Positions 45,263 to 55,474 of a stretch of 64,000 nucleotides of DNA are shown piece after piece; position 1 is the first letter of the stretch, and every line of letters starts with the position of its first letter. The notes under the pieces are model-generated. The model had not been told where the DNA came from and did no database searches. It saw only the letters and a list, made by a program, of their open reading frames with translations. The translations under genes were made by a program, and so were the position numbers. The stretch is from positions 3,782,001 to 3,846,000 of the forward strand of contig NZ_CP066370.1 in NCBI RefSeq assembly GCF_016406325.1. The letters are read 5' to 3'. The DNA comes from Shewanella putrefaciens. GTDB taxonomy: Bacteria > Pseudomonadota > Gammaproteobacteria > Enterobacterales > Shewanellaceae.

Positions 45263-45297
45263 CAATAAACAAAAGGCTGCTCAAGTTGAGCAGCCTT
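45263..45297 (-). terminator. Hairpin between aceF and lpdA
   Basis: On the minus strand AAGGCTGCTCAA and TTGAGCAGCCTT (45273-45297) form a stem followed by TTGTTTATT. It probably lowers read-through into lpdA. Confidence 0.75.
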
Positions 45298-45303
45298 ATA
45301 TGT

Positions 45304-47310
45304 TTACAGAATCAAAGTACGAATATCGGACAGAATTCCTGACAGGGTCACGCTAAAGCGTGCAGCCATGGCACCATCGATCACGCGGTGATCGTATGAT
45401 AGCGACAGTGGCAACATCAATTTAGGCTCGAACTCTTTACCATTCCACTTAGGCTTAATTTCAGATTTAGACACACCTAAAATCGCCACATCTGGGTAGT
45501 TAACGATAGGCGTAAACGCCGTACCGCCAATACCACCTAAACTTGAAATGGTGAAACAGCTGCCCTGCATATCAGCAGATTTCAGCTTGCCATCACGGGC
45601 ACGGATAGAGATATCAGCCAGTTCACGAGATAACTCGATAATGCCTTTCTTATCCACGTCACGCACGACTGGCACAACCAAACCGTTTGGCGTATCCACC
45701 GCCACACCGATGTGGAAATACTTTTTCTGGATCAGTGATTCGCCATCAGAGCTTAAGCTCGAGTTGAACACTGGGAACTGTTGCAACGTCTTAGCCACCG
45801 CTTTCATCATAAAGACTAAAGGCGTGATCTTATAATCGGCTTTCTTCTTCGCCGCTGCGTCGTTTTGCTGCTTACGGAACTCTTCCATTTCAGTGATATC
45901 AGCTTCATCGAACTGAGTCACATGCGGAATAGTCACCCAGTTGCGGTGTAAGTTAGGGCCAGAGATCTTCTGGATACGGCTTAATGGAATTTCTTCCACT
46001 TCACCAAACTTACTGAAATCCACTTTAGGTGCTGCAATCACTTGCAGACCGCCGCCATTGCCAGCGCCGACTGACGTTGCCGCAGTTGCTTTCGGACGCG
46101 ACAGTTCGTATTTCACATACGCCTGTACGTCTTCTTTCATAATGCGACCTTTACGGCCAGAACCAGTGACTTGGGTTAGATCCACACCAAATTCACGGGC
46201 TAAACGGCGTACCGCAGGCGATGCATGTACCGCACCAGTCGACACAGGCGCACCTGCACTTGGATGATGCGGCACTGGCGGACGGCTTGCAGGTGCTTGA
46301 GCAGCAACTGGCGCCACTTCTTGCACTGCTGGCGCTTGAGCAACTGGCGCAGGCGCAGCGGCTCCAACAGCAGTCGTTTCAACGGTGGCTATCACGCTAC
46401 CTTGAGAAACCTTATCACCCACTTTAACGGTTAACGACAATAGTTTGCCGGCAAATGGCGCTGGCACTTCCATGGTGGCTTTATCCGTTTCAAGGGTGAT
46501 TAAACCTTGGTCGGCCGTGATCATATCGCCCACAGATACTAGCACTTCAATCACATCGACATTGCTTGCATCGCCAATATCTGGCACTTGAATTTCTTTT
46601 ACCGTAACCACACTTGCAGCGGGAGTTGCAGAAGCCGGAGCCACTGGCGCTACCGTAGCGGCAGGAGCCGCCTGAGCGGCAACGGTTGGCGCACTTGCTG
46701 TCACAGCTGGAGCTGCGCCACCCACTTCAAGCATGATGACTAAAGAGCCTTCCGACACTTTATCACCAACGGCTACTTTGACTTCTTTTACCACACCAGC
46801 AAAAGGTGAAGGTACATCCATGGTCGCTTTGTCAGTTTCTAGGGTAATTAAACCGCTATCAACCTCAATCTTATCGCCGACGGCAACCAGCACTTCGATA
46901 ACCGATACATCGGTATCGCCACCGATATCTGGCACAGCCACTTCAACGACTTTTGTCTCAACCGCTTGGGTCGCTGATGCCACTGGAGCTGGAGCCGCTT
47001 GAACGGGTGCTGCAACTGGCGCGGATGATGGTGCAGCAACTGGCGCTGGCGCAGCAGCTTGAGCGGATGCGCCCTCTGCCTGCATCATAGCAATCAAAGT
47101 ACCTTCAGAGACTTTATCACCCACAGCCACTTTCAACTCAGCTAACACACCAGCGAAAGGCGCTGGAATATCCATAGTCGCCTTGTCGCTTTCAACGGTA
47201 ATAATCGATGCATCGGCCGCGAGGGTATCACCCACAGCGGCACAAATTTCGATCACTTGCACTTCATCACCGCCGATATCAGGAACAAAAACTTCTTTTA
47301 ATTCAGCCAT
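45304..47310 (-). CDS. aceF: AceF: dihydrolipoamide acetyltransferase (E2) of pyruvate dehydrogenase
   Basis: A 668-residue core subunit with three tandem lipoyl domains, each with the lipoylation lysine in a DKATM motif (about residues 40, 157 and 274), joined by long Ala/Pro-rich flexible linkers. A peripheral-subunit-binding domain ([16 protein letters not shown]) and the acetyltransferase domain ending [16 protein letters not shown] follow. The first of two near ATGs (47316) is only two bases from the AAGAGG ribosome-binding sequence; the second (47310) is optimally spaced and chosen. Co-transcribed with aceE, 12 bases away. Confidence 0.97.
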   Translation of the reverse strand: MAELKEVFVPDIGGDEVQVIEICAAVGDTLAADASIITVESDKATMDIPAPFAGVLAELKVAVGDKVSEGTLIAMMQAEGASAQAAAPAPVAAPSSAPVAAPVQAAPAPVASATQAVETKVVEVAVPDIGGDTDVSVIEVLVAVGDKIEVDSGLITLETDKATMDVPSPFAGVVKEVKVAVGDKVSEGSLVIMLEVGGAAPAVTASAPTVAAQAAPAATVAPVAPASATPAASVVTVKEIQVPDIGDASNVDVIEVLVSVGDMITADQGLITLETDKATMEVPAPFAGKLLSLTVKVGDKVSQGSVIATVETTAVGAAAPAPVAQAPAVQEVAPVAAQAPASRPPVPHHPSAGAPVSTGAVHASPAVRRLAREFGVDLTQVTGSGRKGRIMKEDVQAYVKYELSRPKATAATSVGAGNGGGLQVIAAPKVDFSKFGEVEEIPLSRIQKISGPNLHRNWVTIPHVTQFDEADITEMEEFRKQQNDAAAKKKADYKITPLVFMMKAVAKTLQQFPVFNSSLSSDGESLIQKKYFHIGVAVDTPNGLVVPVVRDVDKKGIIELSRELADISIRARDGKLKSADMQGSCFTISSLGGIGGTAFTPIVNYPDVAILGVSKSEIKPKWNGKEFEPKLMLPLSLSYDHRVIDGAMAARFSVTLSGILSDIRTLIL

Positions 47311-47322
47311 TTTCATTGCCTC

Positions 47323-49989
47323 TTACGCGTACTGTGGATTGATCTTGTCAGCGTCGATACCATATTCTTTAATGGCGTTTGCTAACACATCGACAGGTAG
47401 CTCTTTACGATCAACCAGTGATTTCAGCGCTGCAATCACGATGAACTTAGCGTCCACTTCAAAGTGGTGACGCAGATTCTCGCGGCTGTCTGAGCGACCA
47501 AAACCGTCAGTACCTAACACTTTGTAATCGGTTGGCATGTAAGCACGTAACTGCTCGCCATAAATCTTCATATAGTCAGTCGCCGCAATCGCAGGTGCAT
47601 CACTTGAAATCACTTGGCTGATATAGGCTTGTTTTGGCGTTTGCGTTGGGTGCAGCATGTTCCAGCGCTCAACAGCTTGGCCATCGCGGGTCAACTCGTT
47701 GAAGCTGGTCACGCTAAATACGTCGGCTGTAATACCAAAGTCTTTCGCTAATGCTTGTGCCGCTTTACGAGTTTGCTCAAGGATAGTGCCACAACTCATT
47801 AACTGAACTTTACCTTTGCCTGATCCTGAAACAGTTTCCAGCTTATAAATCCCTTTAACGATACCTTCTTCGGCACCTTCAGGCATTTCAGGCTGAACAT
47901 AGTTTTCGTTCATTGTGGTCAAGTAATAGAAGATATCTTCTTGATTTTCACCGTACATACGGCGAATACCATCTTGCACCACAACGGCAATTTCATAACC
48001 ATAAGTTGGGTCGTAAGAAATACAGTTAGGGACAGTGTTTGCCAATACATGGCTGTGACCATCTTGATGCTGTAAACCTTCACCGTTCAGGGTTGTACGG
48101 CCTGAAGTACCGCCCACTAAGAAACCACGAGCGCGCATATCACCCGCAGCCCATGCCATGTCGCCAATACGTTGGAAACCGAACATTGAGTAGTAGATGT
48201 AGAACGGGATCATAGGCACGTTGTTGACTGAGTAGCTAGTCGCTGCCGATACCCATGAAGACATAGCGCCGAGTTCGTTAATCCCTTCTTGCAGAACTTG
48301 ACCGGTTTTATCTTCGCGGTAGTAAGCAACTTGGTCAGAATCCTGCGGAATATATTTTTGGCCTTCGTGAGCATAAATGCCCACTTGACGGAACAAACCT
48401 TCCATACCGAAGGTACGCGCTTCGTCAGGAATGATTGGCACAATGTTTTTGCCAATTTTCTTGTCTTTCAGCAGCGCTGTCAGTACACGAACGAATGCCA
48501 TCGTCGATGAAATTTCACGGCCATTTGAGCCCTGTAAAATCGAATCGAAAATCTTCAGTGATGGGATTTCAAGCTCTTCGGTGAACTTTTGACGACGTTG
48601 TGGCACGCTACCATGCAGCGCTTCACGACGGCTCATCATGTACTTCACTTCTTCCGAATCAGGACCTGGGTGATAGAAAGGTAAGTCTTCTAATTGGTCA
48701 TCTGGAATGGGGATATTGAAACGATCGCGGAAGTAACGGATAGACTCGATACCCATTTTCTTCACGTTGTGAGCGATGTTTTTACCTTCACCCGCATCAC
48801 CTAAGCCGTAACCTTTTACAGTCTTAGCTAAAATCACCGTTGGGCGACCTTTGGTTTTTTGCGCGTGATCTAAGGCTGCGTACACTTTAACTGGATCATG
48901 ACCACCACGGTTTAAGCGCCAAATGTCATCGTCTGACATGTTCGCTACCATTTCGGCTGTCTCTGGGTACTTACCGAAGAAGTGCTCGCGAGTATAAGCG
49001 CCACCTTTGGCTTTACAGTTTTGATATTCACCGTCTACGGTTTCTTCCATTAACTGTAATAACTTACCGCTAGTGTCACGGGCCAATAATGGATCCCAGT
49101 AACGACCCCAAATCACTTTAACCACTTCCCAGCCTGCGCCGCGGAATTCGCCTTCAAGTTCTTGGATGATCTTACCGTTACCGCGTACTGGGCCGTCCAG
49201 ACGTTGCAGGTTACAGTTAACGATAAAGACTAAGTTATCTAATTCTTCACGGGCCGCTAAACCAATCGCACCTAAGGCTTCTGGCTCATCACACTCGCCG
49301 TCACCTAAGAAACAGTAAACGGTTTGTGCTGAACAATCTTTCAGGCCACGGTCAGTCAAATATTTCAGGAAACGCGCCTGATAAATCGCTTGGATAGGAC
49401 CTAAGCCCATAGAAACTGTTGGGAATTGCCAGTAATCCGGCATCAGTTTTGGATGTGGGTATGAAGACAAGCCCTTGCCATCCACTTCTTGACGGAAGTT
49501 AGCCAGTTGATCTTCTGTTAAACGACCTTCTAAGAATGAACGCGCATAAATACCAGGGGCAATATGGCCTTGGAAATACACGAGATCGCCGCCGTCTTTT
49601 TCATTCGGTGCGCGGAAGAAGTGGTTAAAACACACGTCATAAATAGTCGCGCTTGAGGCGAAACTGGAGATATGACCGCCTAATTCTAAATCTTTCTTAG
49701 AACCGCGCAGCACCATAGCTAAGGCGTTCCAACGGATGATGGCGCGAATGCGACGTTCCATCTCTTGGTTGCCCGGCATATGCGGTTCTTGACCCGCTGG
49801 GATAGTGTTTAGATAAGCGGTTGTCGCGTTGTAAGGCAAGTGAGTGCCGTTACGACGGGCTTTATCGATCAACTTTTCTAATAAAAAATGTGCGCGTTCT
49901 GGACCTTCTTGTTCCAATACGGCTTGCAGGGCATCAACCCATTCCTGAGTCTCTAACGGATCTACGTCTTGTAGCATATCTTCAGACAT
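47323..49989 (-). CDS. aceE: AceE: pyruvate dehydrogenase E1 component
   Basis: A homodimeric thiamine-diphosphate enzyme of 888 residues that decarboxylates pyruvate and acetylates the lipoyl groups of AceF. Features are LETQEWVDALQAVLEQEG at the N-terminus, the ThDP/Mg motif GDGECDEPEALGAI...NCNLQRLDG, and the C-terminal GTDGFGRSDSRENLR. The frame is open upstream to 50082, but ATG 49989 has AAGGA at good spacing and matches the family N-terminus MSEDML. It follows pdhR by 82 bases in the same direction. Confidence 0.98.
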   Translation of the reverse strand: MSEDMLQDVDPLETQEWVDALQAVLEQEGPERAHFLLEKLIDKARRNGTHLPYNATTAYLNTIPAGQEPHMPGNQEMERRIRAIIRWNALAMVLRGSKKDLELGGHISSFASSATIYDVCFNHFFRAPNEKDGGDLVYFQGHIAPGIYARSFLEGRLTEDQLANFRQEVDGKGLSSYPHPKLMPDYWQFPTVSMGLGPIQAIYQARFLKYLTDRGLKDCSAQTVYCFLGDGECDEPEALGAIGLAAREELDNLVFIVNCNLQRLDGPVRGNGKIIQELEGEFRGAGWEVVKVIWGRYWDPLLARDTSGKLLQLMEETVDGEYQNCKAKGGAYTREHFFGKYPETAEMVANMSDDDIWRLNRGGHDPVKVYAALDHAQKTKGRPTVILAKTVKGYGLGDAGEGKNIAHNVKKMGIESIRYFRDRFNIPIPDDQLEDLPFYHPGPDSEEVKYMMSRREALHGSVPQRRQKFTEELEIPSLKIFDSILQGSNGREISSTMAFVRVLTALLKDKKIGKNIVPIIPDEARTFGMEGLFRQVGIYAHEGQKYIPQDSDQVAYYREDKTGQVLQEGINELGAMSSWVSAATSYSVNNVPMIPFYIYYSMFGFQRIGDMAWAAGDMRARGFLVGGTSGRTTLNGEGLQHQDGHSHVLANTVPNCISYDPTYGYEIAVVVQDGIRRMYGENQEDIFYYLTTMNENYVQPEMPEGAEEGIVKGIYKLETVSGSGKGKVQLMSCGTILEQTRKAAQALAKDFGITADVFSVTSFNELTRDGQAVERWNMLHPTQTPKQAYISQVISSDAPAIAATDYMKIYGEQLRAYMPTDYKVLGTDGFGRSDSRENLRHHFEVDAKFIVIAALKSLVDRKELPVDVLANAIKEYGIDADKINPQYA

Positions 49990-50071
49990 GACACTGTCCT
50001 TCTCTATATACATGATAATGAATGGTGTTTGCGGCATATTCCGATTTAGCTCAGTGCTAAATCTCAGGAAA

Positions 50072-50824
50072 TTAAGCGCCACTCTTTAAGCGGCGCAAGC
50101 TTCGCTGCAACCGGCTGTCTTCTTCCCGCACAGATAACATCACCTCTTCGATGTAACTTAAATGTTCATTCGAGGCTTCTCTGGCGGCGTCGGGATCGCG
50201 GCGAACGATAGCAGCGAGCAAAGCCCGTCTATGATCGTTTGCCATGGTAGAAGCTTCTTCGCGGCGGCTTAAAAGCTCCAAATTTTGCGCCACATTTTTA
50301 TGCAGCACAGGGGTTAAACTGAGTACGAGATGTAACATGGCCACATTATGTGACGCTTCGGCCACAGCACGATAAAAATGTACAATCGCGGCGGCTTTTT
50401 GTTCGATAATAGTCGCGGCTTCAACTTCGTGGATCATACGTTTGATATTTTGCATATCGGCGTCAGTACCACGCAACGCGGCAAAATAAGCCATCATGCC
50501 TTCAGTCGCATGACGGAACTCCAGTAAGTCATATTGACTTTCTGGATCGGAATTCATCAGTTCAACAATAGGATCGGCAAGAGTCTGCCAGAGTTGTTCT
50601 TTGACATAAGTACCGCCACCTTGACGGCGCATTAACAGTCCTTTTGCCTCAAGCTTTTGAATCGCTTCACGCAAAGAAGGTCGAGACACTTCAAACTGGA
50701 TCGCCAGTTCGCGTTCGGGCGGTAATTTCTGACCGGGCTTTAAACTGCCCTCTAGGATCATTTGCTCTAATTGCGCCATGATCACATCAGAAATTTTTGG
50801 CTGATTAATTTTACTATAGGCCAT
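50072..50824 (-). CDS. pdhR: PdhR: pyruvate-sensing repressor of the pdh operon
   Basis: A 250-residue GntR/FadR-subfamily regulator. Its N-terminus AYSKINQPKISDVI and winged helix KLPPERELAIQFEVSRPS are nearly those of E. coli PdhR, and the C-terminal FCD domain binds pyruvate in the family. It represses pdhR-aceEF when pyruvate is low. The start is placed at ATG 50824 by similarity; the open frame runs 21 codons further. A perfect PdhR operator is 21 bases upstream, indicating autoregulation. Confidence 0.96.
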   Translation of the reverse strand: MAYSKINQPKISDVIMAQLEQMILEGSLKPGQKLPPERELAIQFEVSRPSLREAIQKLEAKGLLMRRQGGGTYVKEQLWQTLADPIVELMNSDPESQYDLLEFRHATEGMMAYFAALRGTDADMQNIKRMIHEVEAATIIEQKAAAIVHFYRAVAEASHNVAMLHLVLSLTPVLHKNVAQNLELLSRREEASTMANDHRRALLAAIVRRDPDAAREASNEHLSYIEEVMLSVREEDSRLQRSLRRLKSGA

Positions 50825-50844
50825 TTGGCACTCAGCTCCGTTGT

Positions 50845-50863
50845 AAATTGGTCTTACCAATTT
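50845..50863. promoter_or_regulatory. PdhR operator
   Basis: AAATTGGTCTTACCAATTT is a palindrome with the TTGGT-N3-ACCAA core (complete match to the known E. coli PdhR site). It is 21 bases before pdhR. Confidence 0.93.
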
Positions 50864-51108
50864 TTTTGAGTGAGCGCACTTTATCAAATCAGACTTTTGA
50901 TGTCCAGATTGAAAATCAACCTAAAATGGTGATCTTGCTCAAAACAGGCGATCTTATTCAAAAGCACTCACGATGTGAGAGCATAGCCTAAAAAAAGAGA
51001 TATGGGGTCAGACCATTTAACAACAGAGCAGACCCCGCCCTGCTAGGCGCTGCAAACAATGCAGCGGATAGGCTCTAGATTCTAGGTTCTAGAAGGAGCA
51101 CTTAAGTC
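50864..51108. repeat. pdhR upstream region with CTAG-rich repeat module
   Basis: The first part is ordinary sequence. From 51004 there is a GGGGTC...GACCCC inverted pair (51004-51036), then a module with CTGCAAACAATGCAGCGG and CTAGATTCTAGGTTCTAG tracts. This is the leftmost block of the repeat-rich zone. No gene is present. Confidence 0.6.
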
Positions 51109-51235
51109 GTCATCCTCGCGAACGACTGCATGGTCTATTTTGTTCCATACAAAATATGACATTTCCCCCCTCCATGGTGGGCAGATACAGAAGGTAGAAT
51201 AACACAGGAGCAGTTATCGATGCGGGGATCCAGCT
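51109..51235. repeat. Second-family repeat splitting a REP arm, copy 1
   Basis: A REP arm (GTCATCCTCGCGAA at its left, ATGCGGGGATCCAGC at its right) is split by roughly 95 bases starting CGACTGCATGG and ending GGAGCAGTTATCGATG. The insert shares TCTATTTTGTTCCATAC with a copy at 62721 and CAGAAGGTAGAATAAC with one at 63686. Confidence 0.6.
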
Positions 51236-51333
51236 TTGTGTACTTACGCTCTCTAGGATCTAGAAGGAGCACAGCGACGCCCTAGCAGCGAAGCGTCCTA
51301 GATTCTCGATTCTCGCAGCGCAACGTCCTTCTT
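51236..51333. repeat. CTAG-rich module downstream of ampE
   Basis: Contains TCTAGAAGGAGC, AGCGACGCCCTAGCAGCG and AGCGTCCTAGATTCTCG in tandem, modules shared with the gaps at 52.2, 52.9 and 57.4 kb. Confidence 0.6.
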
Positions 51334-52185
51334 TTAACTCACCAATCCGAAAATGGTCAATAATGAAACAATTGCAACCATAAGTGTAAAGTTACGTTTA
51401 CTCAACACTAATAACGCTAGGGTCGATTGTACACAAATAGGTGCATCAGAAACCTCAGGTAAAGGTTGCGCAGCCACTGCCGTTTCAGTAATCACCCTTC
51501 TTGCACTGGTATTAAAACGTAGCGCGTTATTACGCCATGCCGTTAATCCCTCACTAAATTGGCCGCTTAATGCATAGCCAAAGGCAAATAGCCGGCTCGG
51601 AATCCAATCTAAAACGGCGATAAACTCATCCACTAAAGGTAAATTAAGAGATTTTCGCGCATTTTCTTCAGCATAATACCGTACCGTGCAATAGAGCACT
51701 GTGCCGACGGGCCCAAAGAAAATCAAAAACAGTGCTACAGCGCCATAATAACGATAGTTAATCCATGCCACACTCTGGCCAACCTTAGCCCCTAAATCCT
51801 TTTCAGATACCGCATCTAGGCATTCGCTACAATCAAGCTCTGCGGCATAAAGATAGCAGGCTTGCACATCCGAACGACAAGCGGCTTGCATATATTTTTT
51901 AAAAATTTCACGTTGTTTCAGGTGATTAAAACAAATTGCCGCCACAACAATCCAAAGCGCCAAACTGAGTATTCCCCAAAACATTCCTGCAACTAACCAA
52001 GATAAGACATACACCACCAAAGCAGGCAACACTAGAGCAAGTGCTATCATAGGTGTGGTCAAAGACACTTTATCACCAAAAAACGTCATCTGATAAGACT
52101 GTAGCAATCGATCAAATTGCCACGATGAGGGAAGAAATTTAAGTCGCTCCACCAAAATGGCGACTAACAATGAAAATAATGCCAT
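51334..52185 (-). CDS. ampE: AmpE-like inner-membrane protein
   Basis: A 283-residue membrane protein with about four hydrophobic segments. It begins MALFSLLVAILVERLKFLP and contains FFGPVGTVLYCTVRYYAE and the RLFAFGYALSGQF segment characteristic of AmpE. AmpE is encoded with AmpD and influences beta-lactamase induction in enterics, but its biochemical role is unclear. Four cysteines lie in the loop at about 102-121. It is downstream of ampD in the same direction, separated by about 110 bases of repeat. Confidence 0.85.
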   Translation of the reverse strand: MALFSLLVAILVERLKFLPSSWQFDRLLQSYQMTFFGDKVSLTTPMIALALVLPALVVYVLSWLVAGMFWGILSLALWIVVAAICFNHLKQREIFKKYMQAACRSDVQACYLYAAELDCSECLDAVSEKDLGAKVGQSVAWINYRYYGAVALFLIFFGPVGTVLYCTVRYYAEENARKSLNLPLVDEFIAVLDWIPSRLFAFGYALSGQFSEGLTAWRNNALRFNTSARRVITETAVAAQPLPEVSDAPICVQSTLALLVLSKRNFTLMVAIVSLLTIFGLVS

Positions 52186-52297
52186 CGGTCGTACTCCTTG
52201 TATAAAAAACAGGACGGGCTGTGTAAAAAGCAGCGCAGGTTCTAGATTCTAGAAGGAGCGAAGCGACGCCCTAGCAGCGCAGCGTCCTTTTTAGCCC
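52186..52297. repeat. CTAG-rich module between ampD and ampE
   Basis: A 112-base gap that is mostly repeat: GGTTCTAGATTCTAGAAGGA, AGCGACGCCCTAGCAGCG and CAGCGTCCT. It separates two genes normally adjacent. Confidence 0.65.
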
Positions 52298-52837
52298 TCA
52301 ACGCAGCGCCCTTAAATATCTTTCCCAATCAAAACTTTGCCCGGGATCTGTTTTACGTAATGGTGCTATATCACAGTGCCCAACAATCCGCTTAGTATTT
52401 AATAATGGATATTCAACCAACAATGCCTGTGTTAACTCAACCAAACGCACATATTGGGCATCAGCGTAAGGCTCAGTATCCGTCCCTTCAAGCTCAATAC
52501 CAATAGAAAAATCATTACAATTTTCCCTTTCACCATAGCAAGATACGCCAGCGTGCCATGCCCTATCGTGACAACTGACATATTGTACACACTCACCATC
52601 ACGGCGGATCAAAAAATGTGCTGATACTTGCAAGCCCGCTAACTCAGTAAAACTGTCATCGGCACTGGTATCTAAACACCCTTTAAATAATTGATCAATA
52701 TAAGGTAAACCAAAACAGCCCGCCGGCAAGCTAATATTGTGGATCACCAATAAACTCACTTCAGCCTCAGGCCGTTGATTAAAATGTGGCGACTCACTGC
52801 GCCGAGCGGCGCTATACCACCCAAACTCAAAGCTCAT
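52298..52837 (-). CDS. ampD: AmpD: 1,6-anhydro-N-acetylmuramyl-L-alanine amidase
   Basis: A 179-residue cytoplasmic zinc amidase of the amidase_2 family that recycles cell-wall anhydromuropeptides. Zinc ligands and catalytic residues are visible in LLVIHNISLP (His33), VSAHFLIRRDG and GHCDIAPLRKTDPG (His and Asp). WHAGVSCYGERENCNDFSIGIE is a family signature. Length is standard. Loss of AmpD derepresses AmpC in enterics; no ampC or ampR is in the window. Confidence 0.95.
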   Translation of the reverse strand: MSFEFGWYSAARRSESPHFNQRPEAEVSLLVIHNISLPAGCFGLPYIDQLFKGCLDTSADDSFTELAGLQVSAHFLIRRDGECVQYVSCHDRAWHAGVSCYGERENCNDFSIGIELEGTDTEPYADAQYVRLVELTQALLVEYPLLNTKRIVGHCDIAPLRKTDPGQSFDWERYLRALR

Positions 52838-54043
<1,206 letters not shown>

Positions 54044-54108
54044 AAGCAAAGAAGGACGCTTCGCTGTTAGAAGCTAGGCGTTCCTTCTCGTCATTCCCTC
54101 TCCTTCCC

Positions 54109-54210
54109 GTCATTCCCGCGAAGGCGGGAATCCACAGTAATATCTTTAGCCTGCTTAGTTTTGAAAACCTTAAAAAATCAAAGCTGGATCCCCGCATTCG
54201 CGAGGATGAC
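54109..54210. repeat. REPIN-like element A
   Basis: A 102-base unit with inverted REP arms: left GTCATTCCCGCGAAGGCGGG with AATCCA, right GCTGGATCCCCGCATTCGCG with AGGATGAC. The inner sequence (TTTAGCCTGCTTAGTTTTG) is the reverse complement of that in copies B and C. Confidence 0.85.
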
Positions 54211-54279
54211 ACAGATACAAGCTCTCCGTATCCGCGAGGATGACATCTATACTAGATCCCCACGTTCACAAGGATGATG
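54211..54279. repeat. Decayed REP halves
   Basis: Two further right-arm remnants follow element A: CCGCGAGGATGAC (54232-54244) and GATCCCCACGTTCACAAGG with ATGATGG (54254-54279), increasingly degenerate. Confidence 0.55.
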
Positions 54280-54926
54280 GCTTAAAAACATAAGAAGAGT
54301 GCTCTGCTTTTATAACGACGTTTGGCGACTATATATTGACACCCACCACACCGACGCCATTTGAACCTATTTTGTCAATTTTTTGTTAGAACTTATCTCA
54401 TCACACTGTCAAGTCCTTAGACAAATTAATCATTTAATTAATACTTTATACTTAAAGTTGTTTCTATTTATTTAACTTTGTACTAACTTTTACTGAGGTG
54501 AGATGGCCAAAAGTCAACCAGCCTAAGGTGAGGTGGTAAAAGGAGGAATCTGCGTTTTTTATTAGATCCCTGATTTGAACAAATCTCCCGCGCGAAAGTG
54601 AAGCAAAAACGGATAACGGTAGGATAAAACAGTAAGCAACAGGGTAAAACCGTAAACAACAAGATGATATGGCAGCCAATGATGATGCAGCTAGTTATGT
54701 TGCAAGTAGTAATGTTGCAGGTAAAGGGCGAATTCGATAATACCAAGGTGAGTCGATAACCTATAAATCGCAAAACCTAAATATTACCAACCCCTTATAA
54801 GTCGCAGCACGCCATAGCATCAGCCATAAGCAACTTAATGGTATTTAGTTATATTTCCGTTATGTTTGCATTGTGGCAAAAAACAAATTAACTCTTTAAT
54901 TATCAATGTATAAGCTGGAGATAAAT
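54280..54926. other. AT-rich region before the pilin gene
   Basis: About 650 bases without a recognised gene. It contains short direct repeats: GAGGTGAGATGG / AAGGTGAGGTGG near 54495-54537; GATAAAACAGTAAGCAACA / GGTAAAACCGTAAACAACA near 54624-54661; TATGTTGCAAGTA / AATGTTGCAGGTA near 54697-54723. The pilin promoter must be here; no clear sigma-54 -24/-12 site was found. Reason for the short repeats is unknown. Confidence 0.5.
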
Positions 54927-55400
54927 ATGAAAGGTCTAACGTTAAAAACAGGGTTAAATCATAAGGCTAAAGGTTTTACCCTAATCGAATTAATGATTGT
55001 TGTTGCCATTATTGGTATTTTGGCGGCAATCGCACTACCTGCGTATCGCGATTATGTAGGTGCAGCGCATGGTGGCGCAGCGATGAAAGGTGTAAGTGCG
55101 ATTACATCCAAGGCTGTAGCATGCGTGCAGTCCGGCATTGGTTGTCCTTCACTGGTGACTGATGCAGGAACTTATACTGAAGTAACCATTAGTCCAACAA
55201 CTGCTGGTGGCACAGCCGGCTGGGGTGAAGGTGTTGGCGGTACGGTTGCTTTTAATGAAGGAGCTTGTACAGTTACAGCAACCATATCTAATGCTGGCGT
55301 TGTAACTTATAAAGCGACACAAACAGCAGGTGCAACTGGTGCAACACTTGATCAATGTGTGGACGGAGCAAATATCCCCACATCAATGATTACACCTTAA
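54927..55400 (+). CDS. pilA: Type IV major pilin (PilA)
   Basis: A 157-residue class-a prepilin. The leader ends at Gly, giving [17 protein letters not shown] with Phe+1 (methylated) and Glu+5, then the long N-terminal helix to about residue 50. The globular part is Gly/Thr/Ala-rich with four cysteines: CVQSGIGC, then GACTV and the C-terminal LDQCVDG, the last two probably forming the D-loop disulfide. The start at 54927 has GGAG upstream; the frame is open seven codons further. It is followed by pilB, pilC and pilD. Pilin heads are highly variable between strains. Confidence 0.93.
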   Translation: MKGLTLKTGLNHKAKGFTLIELMIVVAIIGILAAIALPAYRDYVGAAHGGAAMKGVSAITSKAVACVQSGIGCPSLVTDAGTYTEVTISPTTAGGTAGWGEGVGGTVAFNEGACTVTATISNAGVVTYKATQTAGATGATLDQCVDGANIPTSMITP

Positions 55401-55410
55401 ATACTGACCA

Positions 55411-55442
55411 ATGATTAGGGGCAATTCATCGCCCCTAATCAT
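55411..55442 (+). terminator. Strong hairpin after pilA
   Basis: A perfect 12-base stem ATGATTAGGGGC / GCCCCTAATCAT (55411-55422, 55431-55442) without T-run. It probably stabilises the abundant pilin mRNA and limits read-through into pilB. Confidence 0.75.
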
Positions 55443-55474
55443 CTGCAATAATTACATAGACAAAAGTAACATAG

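Noticed and set aside
51004..51036. Insertion sequence end (GGGGTC...GACCCC)
   Set aside because: Only a short inverted pair; no transposase frame or target duplication nearby.
54664..54759. Short plus-strand frame (about 31 codons, Met/Gln/Val rich) upstream of pilA
   Set aside because: Created by the short TGTTGCAAGTA repeats; no ribosome-binding sequence and no known match.
54483..54773. 96-codon minus-strand hydrophobic Cys-rich frame
   Set aside because: Looks like translated low-complexity repeats; not supported by start signals.
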